Assembly: GCA_002381645.1 (NCBI GenBank)
Contig: DFXE01000023.1
Coordinates: 124,001-188,000 of the forward strand
Length of the DNA stretch: 64,000 nucleotides
From: Bacteroidales bacterium UBA4116
GTDB lineage: Bacteria > Bacteroidota > Bacteroidia > Bacteroidales > Tannerellaceae
Direction: 5' to 3'
The position numbers and the translations under genes were made by a program. The notes beneath the pieces are model-generated. The model saw only the letters and a list, made by a program, of their open reading frames with translations, was not told the origin of the DNA and did not search any database. Shown here piece by piece: positions 61,501 to 64,000 of this stretch (position 1 is the stretch's first letter; the number at the start of each line of letters is the position of its first letter).

Positions 61501-61987
61501 AACGGCCTATCCTTCGTGGCTGTATCCCGTATTACAAGGTGCAACTACCATATGGGAAAGGTGGAATTCGTATACGTTGGTAAACGGTTTCGGACCCGTC
61601 GACATGAATTCATTTAACCACTATTCATATGGAGCTATAGAAGAATGGATGATTGCCTATTCATTAGGTATCCAGCGCGATGAGCAACAGCCGGGATATA
61701 AACACATCCTGCTTCAACCACGGATTGGCGGACAATTAAATTTTGCCCGTGGACATTATGATTCGGTTTACGGACGTATCCAAAGCGGTTGGAAAAAGAG
61801 CGGAGGCGGATACACCTATGAAGCTACTATACCCGCAAACACAACAGCAACATTATCTTTACAAGTAACGGATCCGGAAAAGGTAAAAATTGAAAAAGGA
61901 GAAGAAGGAGTTACCCCGATACAATATTCCAACGGGAAAGCTATTTATAAACTGCTGTCGGGTTCATACCGTTTTACCGTCAAATAA
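58553..61987 (+). CDS. GH78 alpha-L-rhamnosidase
   Basis: A 1144-residue secreted enzyme beginning at 58553 (MKNIISILCMAFIFFQGQVHA, a clean Sec signal). An ATG 13 codons earlier would bury the signal and precede the likely transcription start. The N-terminal beta-domains (Bac_rhamnosid_N type) include KLQVEYQKNPLGIDVNQPRFSWQME and LYATARGIYEFSINGKKVGKDYFNPGWTDYR. The (alpha/alpha)6 catalytic domain starts at about 670, with SVPTDCPQRDERMGWTGDAQVF holding the general acid Glu of DERxGWTGDA. WPVLQG-like and TTIWERWNSY...NSFNHYSYGAIEEWM segments follow, and the protein ends in a C-terminal beta-sandwich. An inserted LamG-like stretch at about 135-280 (YVIDFDVQIPEGNNRAVFIFGARDEKNYVSIEI) may bind carbohydrate. 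It removes rhamnose from pectin or glycosides. It is monocistronic. Confidence 0.93.
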   Translation: MKNIISILCMAFIFFQGQVHANNSIKKLQVEYQKNPLGIDVNQPRFSWQMETERIGARQVAYQLWVAENKASLVSGPYKFDSGKTNSGESVGINYEGSILKPSTRYYWKVKVWDESGAVAELDEEAWFETGLLGSGWNGAKWIGSSKSQLSKYRSHYVIDFDVQIPEGNNRAVFIFGARDEKNYVSIEINLNGKNDPQLILSHATDGNKVQDAVENIARFIPAHAKHEKHHIKVNVKTAQYALKYYANIYINGKELIDSSLSEEQLKKKKTPDYWGNLEGMFTIYPYPDGELVYLCRLYNIGFYQPKDEKAVFSDIMISEDAWKTTLYQSGEIFEETGSGKLNTWDPGENNSAPMLRKSFHVKKQVKRARLYATARGIYEFSINGKKVGKDYFNPGWTDYRYRFMYNTYDITSGLRPGENSIGAMLGAGWWSDFPGFLTGWQDQYGTRQSLLGKISIEYTDGTLETIVTDGSWKCYDGGPITSNSMQNGEDYDARREVKGWDTPGFDDSKWQNVSLLPPPPVSVKIQGYVGSPVQNNITLTAKAVVEPIPGVYVYDMGQNMVGVPRLKMKGRTGQEITIRFGEMNYPDIIPTKPVAPYTIEEYKKKRGQVYTDNYRSALSTDRYIMKGDPNGEEYEPRFTFHGYRYVEIHGLDQPLPLEDVKGIVLESIGEQTSSYETSNGQINKLYENIVWGQRGNFLSVPTDCPQRDERMGWTGDAQVFARTATYNMNVNPFYTRWLHSVRDNQGDDGRYPNYVPVVGFPPQGANPGGGALGWMEAGIIVPWQMYQQYNDVRVLEQHYQSMVAYMDYLERAATHYVQPFGGFGDWLAVETTNSMLTNTAYSAYDALIMEQVALRLGKVSDSKRFRNFYNNIKEAFNQYFVDADGYTFAPAPETIFGKKQGDMWSGSSSSESKKVDTQTSYVVPLQFGLFNDKNKPLAVKHLVDNIKKHNYTLTTGFIGTPYLNLVLSDNGYDDVAYKLFEQTAYPSWLYPVLQGATTIWERWNSYTLVNGFGPVDMNSFNHYSYGAIEEWMIAYSLGIQRDEQQPGYKHILLQPRIGGQLNFARGHYDSVYGRIQSGWKKSGGGYTYEATIPANTTATLSLQVTDPEKVKIEKGEEGVTPIQYSNGKAIYKLLSGSYRFTVK

Positions 61988-62203
61988 TAAATAAAAAAAG
62001 AGTGGCGCGGAGTATCAGTTGTAACACATGGTGCTCCGTGTTCTCTATTTAAGGAGCCGTTTTTTCAATTTCAGCCTGCCTTCCGTTATTATCATAAATT
62101 ATCAATTCCATATCTGCTTATTGATAATATTTTATCTAAGTTTGCGCTTCAATTAAACACAACAGCGATAAAATTGTTAATTTACTAAATAAAAGAGAAC
62201 AAT
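61988..62203 (+). promoter_or_regulatory. intergenic region with potA promoter box
   Basis: TAAGTTTG at 62137-62144 matches TAnnTTTG and lies 59 nt before potA. At 62029-62063 a weak GCTCC/GGAGC pairing followed by CGTTTTTT may end the GH78 transcript. No other element is seen. Confidence 0.4.
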
Positions 62204-63586
62204 ATGCAGAAGGCAGATTACATTATTAGCGCCGATCATGTATTTAAAATATACGGAGACAAAGCCGTGCTGAATGATGTAAGTTTGGATGTACGTAAAG
62301 GAGAATTTGTAACCATACTCGGTCCGTCAGGATGTGGAAAAACCACGTTGTTACGGTTGATAGCAGGTTTCCAACCTGCAACCAAAGGTATGATAACCAT
62401 TGCCGGGGAAGATGTAACAAGAACACCGCCTCACAAACGCCCTGTTAACACTGTATTCCAAAGATACGCACTTTTCCCGCATCTGAATGTATATGATAAT
62501 ATTTCCTTCGGGCTTAAACTAAAGAAACTGTCGAAAAACGATATCGAACGCAAAGTAAAACAGGCGTTGAAAATGGTGGGCATGACAGATTACGAATACC
62601 GTGACGTAGATTCGCTGTCAGGAGGCCAACAGCAACGCGTCGCCATAGCCCGCGCGATTGTGAATCAACCCGAAGTGCTGTTGCTCGACGAACCCCTTGC
62701 GGCGCTCGACCTTAAAATGCGTAAAGATATGCAGCTTGAACTGCGGGAAATGCATAAATCCTTGGGAATAACATTTGTATACGTAACCCATGATCAGGAA
62801 GAAGCGCTTACATTGAGTGACCGGATTGTAGTAATGAGTGAAGGCCGGATACAGCAAATAGGGACGCCGGTTGACATCTATAATGAGCCGATCAACTCGT
62901 TTGTTGCCGATTTTATTGGAGAAAGTAACATATTGAACGGGCTTATGATTAAAGATAAGCTCGTTTCCTTTGCCGGAAAAGAATTTGAATGTGTAGACGA
63001 AGGATTTGGTGAGCAGATGCCCGTAGATGTCGTTATACGTCCCGAAGATATTTACATATTCGACCCCTCCGATGCTGCTATGCTTACAGCAACCGTTACA
63101 TCCTGTATTTTTAAAGGTGTCCATTATGAAATGATGGTATTAACTCCCGACGGGTATGAATTTGTGGTGCAGGATTATCACAGCTTTGAAGCAGGTAACG
63201 AAGTCGGGCTTATCATAAAGCCTTTTGATATCCACGTGATGAAGAAAGAACGGATGCACAATACTTTTGAAGGCAAGCTGATAGACGAAACACATGTGGA
63301 ATTCCTGGGAACGACCTTCGAATGCCGACAAACCACAGGAATTGAGCCCGGTACACCTGTAAAGGTAGAAATAGAATTCCAGGATGTCATACTCCAGGAT
63401 AACGAAGAAGACGGAATGCTTACCGGAGACGTAAAATTTATCCTTTACAAAGGAAACCATTACCACCTTACTGTATTCACAGACTGGGACGAAGATATTT
63501 TCGTAGACACGATAGACGTGTGGGATGACGGAGACCGGGTGGGAATAACTATACCGCCCGATAAAATCCGTATTGTTAAATGGTAA
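62204..63586 (+). CDS. potA: spermidine/putrescine ABC transporter ATP-binding protein, with extended C-terminus
   Basis: A 460-residue ATPase. The nucleotide-binding domain (1-240) has Walker A GPSGCGKTT (40-48), the Q-loop in TVFQRYALFPHLNVYDN, signature LSGGQQQRVAIARA, Walker B VLLLDEPLAALD, and the switch His in VYVTHDQEEAL. The C-terminal part is about 90 residues longer than typical PotA (about 370). It seems to contain two TOBE-like units. One is VDVVIRPEDIYIFDP...TATVTSCIFKGVHYEMMVLTPDGYEFVVQDY...IKPFDIHVM; the other is VKVEIEFQDVILQDNEE...TGDVKFILYKGNHYHLTVFTDWDEDIFVDTI...IPPDKIRIVKW. It energises polyamine uptake with the permease encoded 13 nt downstream. Confidence 0.9.
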   Translation: MQKADYIISADHVFKIYGDKAVLNDVSLDVRKGEFVTILGPSGCGKTTLLRLIAGFQPATKGMITIAGEDVTRTPPHKRPVNTVFQRYALFPHLNVYDNISFGLKLKKLSKNDIERKVKQALKMVGMTDYEYRDVDSLSGGQQQRVAIARAIVNQPEVLLLDEPLAALDLKMRKDMQLELREMHKSLGITFVYVTHDQEEALTLSDRIVVMSEGRIQQIGTPVDIYNEPINSFVADFIGESNILNGLMIKDKLVSFAGKEFECVDEGFGEQMPVDVVIRPEDIYIFDPSDAAMLTATVTSCIFKGVHYEMMVLTPDGYEFVVQDYHSFEAGNEVGLIIKPFDIHVMKKERMHNTFEGKLIDETHVEFLGTTFECRQTTGIEPGTPVKVEIEFQDVILQDNEEDGMLTGDVKFILYKGNHYHLTVFTDWDEDIFVDTIDVWDDGDRVGITIPPDKIRIVKW

Positions 63587-63599
63587 TACCGGAAATGAA

Positions 63600-64000
63600 A
63601 TGAATAATATATTGGCGCTTTTTACAAAACGAAGTAACTGGACGATACCTTATCTCATATTCTTGGGGATATTTGTGGTAATGCCTCTTATACTGATTGT
63701 TATATATGCGTTAACAGATGCAGACGGCGTCTTTACGTTTGGAAACTTCCGTAAATTCATGCAGCATCCCGAAGCCATGAATACCTTTATCTATTCAGTA
63801 GGAATAGCTATTATAACTACCCTTGCGTGTATCTTGTTAGGATATCCTGCAGCCTATATCCTGAGCCAGGCCCGGTTTAATACATCACGCACAATGGTGG
63901 TACTCTTTATTCTTCCGATGTGGATAAATATCCTCATCCGTACATTAGCAACCGTGGCGCTGTTCGACTTTTTGAATTATCCGTTAGGAGAAGGAGCCTT
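63600..64000 (+). CDS. potB: spermidine/putrescine ABC transporter permease, truncated by window edge
   Basis: This frame starts at the ATG at 63600 (MNNILALFTKRSNWTIPYLI) and stays open to the window end, 133 codons. An ATG 5 nt earlier meets a stop at once and is rejected. It shows a first membrane helix at about 17-38 (YLIFLGIFVVMPLILIVIYAL), FGNFRKFM and a second helix at about 62-82 (NTFIYSVGIAIITTLACILLGYPAAYIL), then MVVLFILPMWINILIRTLA. These are the typical permease features of PotB. The EAA loop lies beyond the edge. It follows potA by 13 nt, and the remainder of the operon (potC, potD) should lie to the right. Confidence 0.88.
   Translation, partial: MNNILALFTKRSNWTIPYLIFLGIFVVMPLILIVIYALTDADGVFTFGNFRKFMQHPEAMNTFIYSVGIAIITTLACILLGYPAAYILSQARFNTSRTMVVLFILPMWINILIRTLATVALFDFLNYPLGEGA

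Noticed and set aside
62618..63124. 168-codon open frame antisense to potA
   Set aside because: Lies entirely across conserved ATPase motifs; shadow frame.
1..64000. tRNA or rRNA genes
   Set aside because: Intergenic regions were scanned by eye for T-loop (GGTTCGAATCC-like) and rRNA core sequences; none seen, though a weak tRNA could be missed without a covariance search.

Overview
The window comes from the chromosome of a member of the Bacteroidota, most likely the order Bacteroidales. Supporting signs are two SusC/SusD pairs, an ECF sigma/FecR pair, a hybrid two-component regulator (HTCS), an S46 dipeptidyl-peptidase, many Cys-anchored lipoproteins, and repeated matches to the Bacteroides housekeeping promoter (-7 box TAnnTTTG, sometimes with an upstream TTTG). 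Shine-Dalgarno sequences are mostly absent, as expected for this phylum. The genus cannot be fixed from sequence reading alone.

Layout. 1-17.4 kb is mostly housekeeping: the 5' end of a GH13 alpha-amylase behind fumarase (fumC), an unknown membrane protein, a TPR protein paired with an outer-membrane barrel, a Nudix hydrolase, a ROK sugar kinase, small stress/metabolic proteins, an HTH regulator, an atypical EF-G paralogue whose G3 histidine is replaced by serine, a GT-B glycosyltransferase, and O-acetylhomoserine sulfhydrylase. 17.4-32.2 kb is a nutrient-uptake locus controlled by an ECF sigma factor and a FecR anti-sigma factor. It encodes a SusC with an N-terminal STN signalling domain, SusD, and three exported FAD-dependent oxidoreductases, but no glycoside hydrolase. 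A fucosyltransferase-fold gene with its own housekeeping-type promoter sits between sigma and anti-sigma, and the sigma and fecR genes are preceded by matching ECF-type promoter motifs.

32.2-40.8 kb holds hemW, a zeta-toxin-like kinase overlapping a 56-codon gene, a minus-strand cluster (DUF2027/Smr protein, CYTH protein, cardiolipin synthase, DPP11-like S46 peptidase) and a long QueA-family protein. 40.86-41.25 kb is a non-coding inverted-repeat element with 68-bp arms (59/68 identical by eye) enclosing a cluster of hairpins.

41.3-55.7 kb is an arabinan-type polysaccharide utilization locus: GH51 and GH43 arabinosidases, SusC, SusD, a DUF3823 lipoprotein, a second GH43 and an HTCS sensor-regulator. 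Extracellular GH43 would cut arabinan, SusCD/DUF3823 would bind and import oligosaccharides, periplasmic GH51/GH43 would release arabinose, and the HTCS would sense periplasmic oligosaccharide. 55.7-64 kb has an AT-rich gap with a sigma-54-like site, an unknown protein overlapping GtrA and a GT2 glycosyltransferase, a GH78 alpha-L-rhamnosidase, and the start of a potAB polyamine ABC transporter.

No tRNA, rRNA, CRISPR array, transposase or phage gene was recognised. The best candidates for something undescribed are the sigma/GT/FecR/SusCD/flavoenzyme locus, the inverted-repeat element at 40.86-41.25 kb, and the zeta-like/small-ORF pair.
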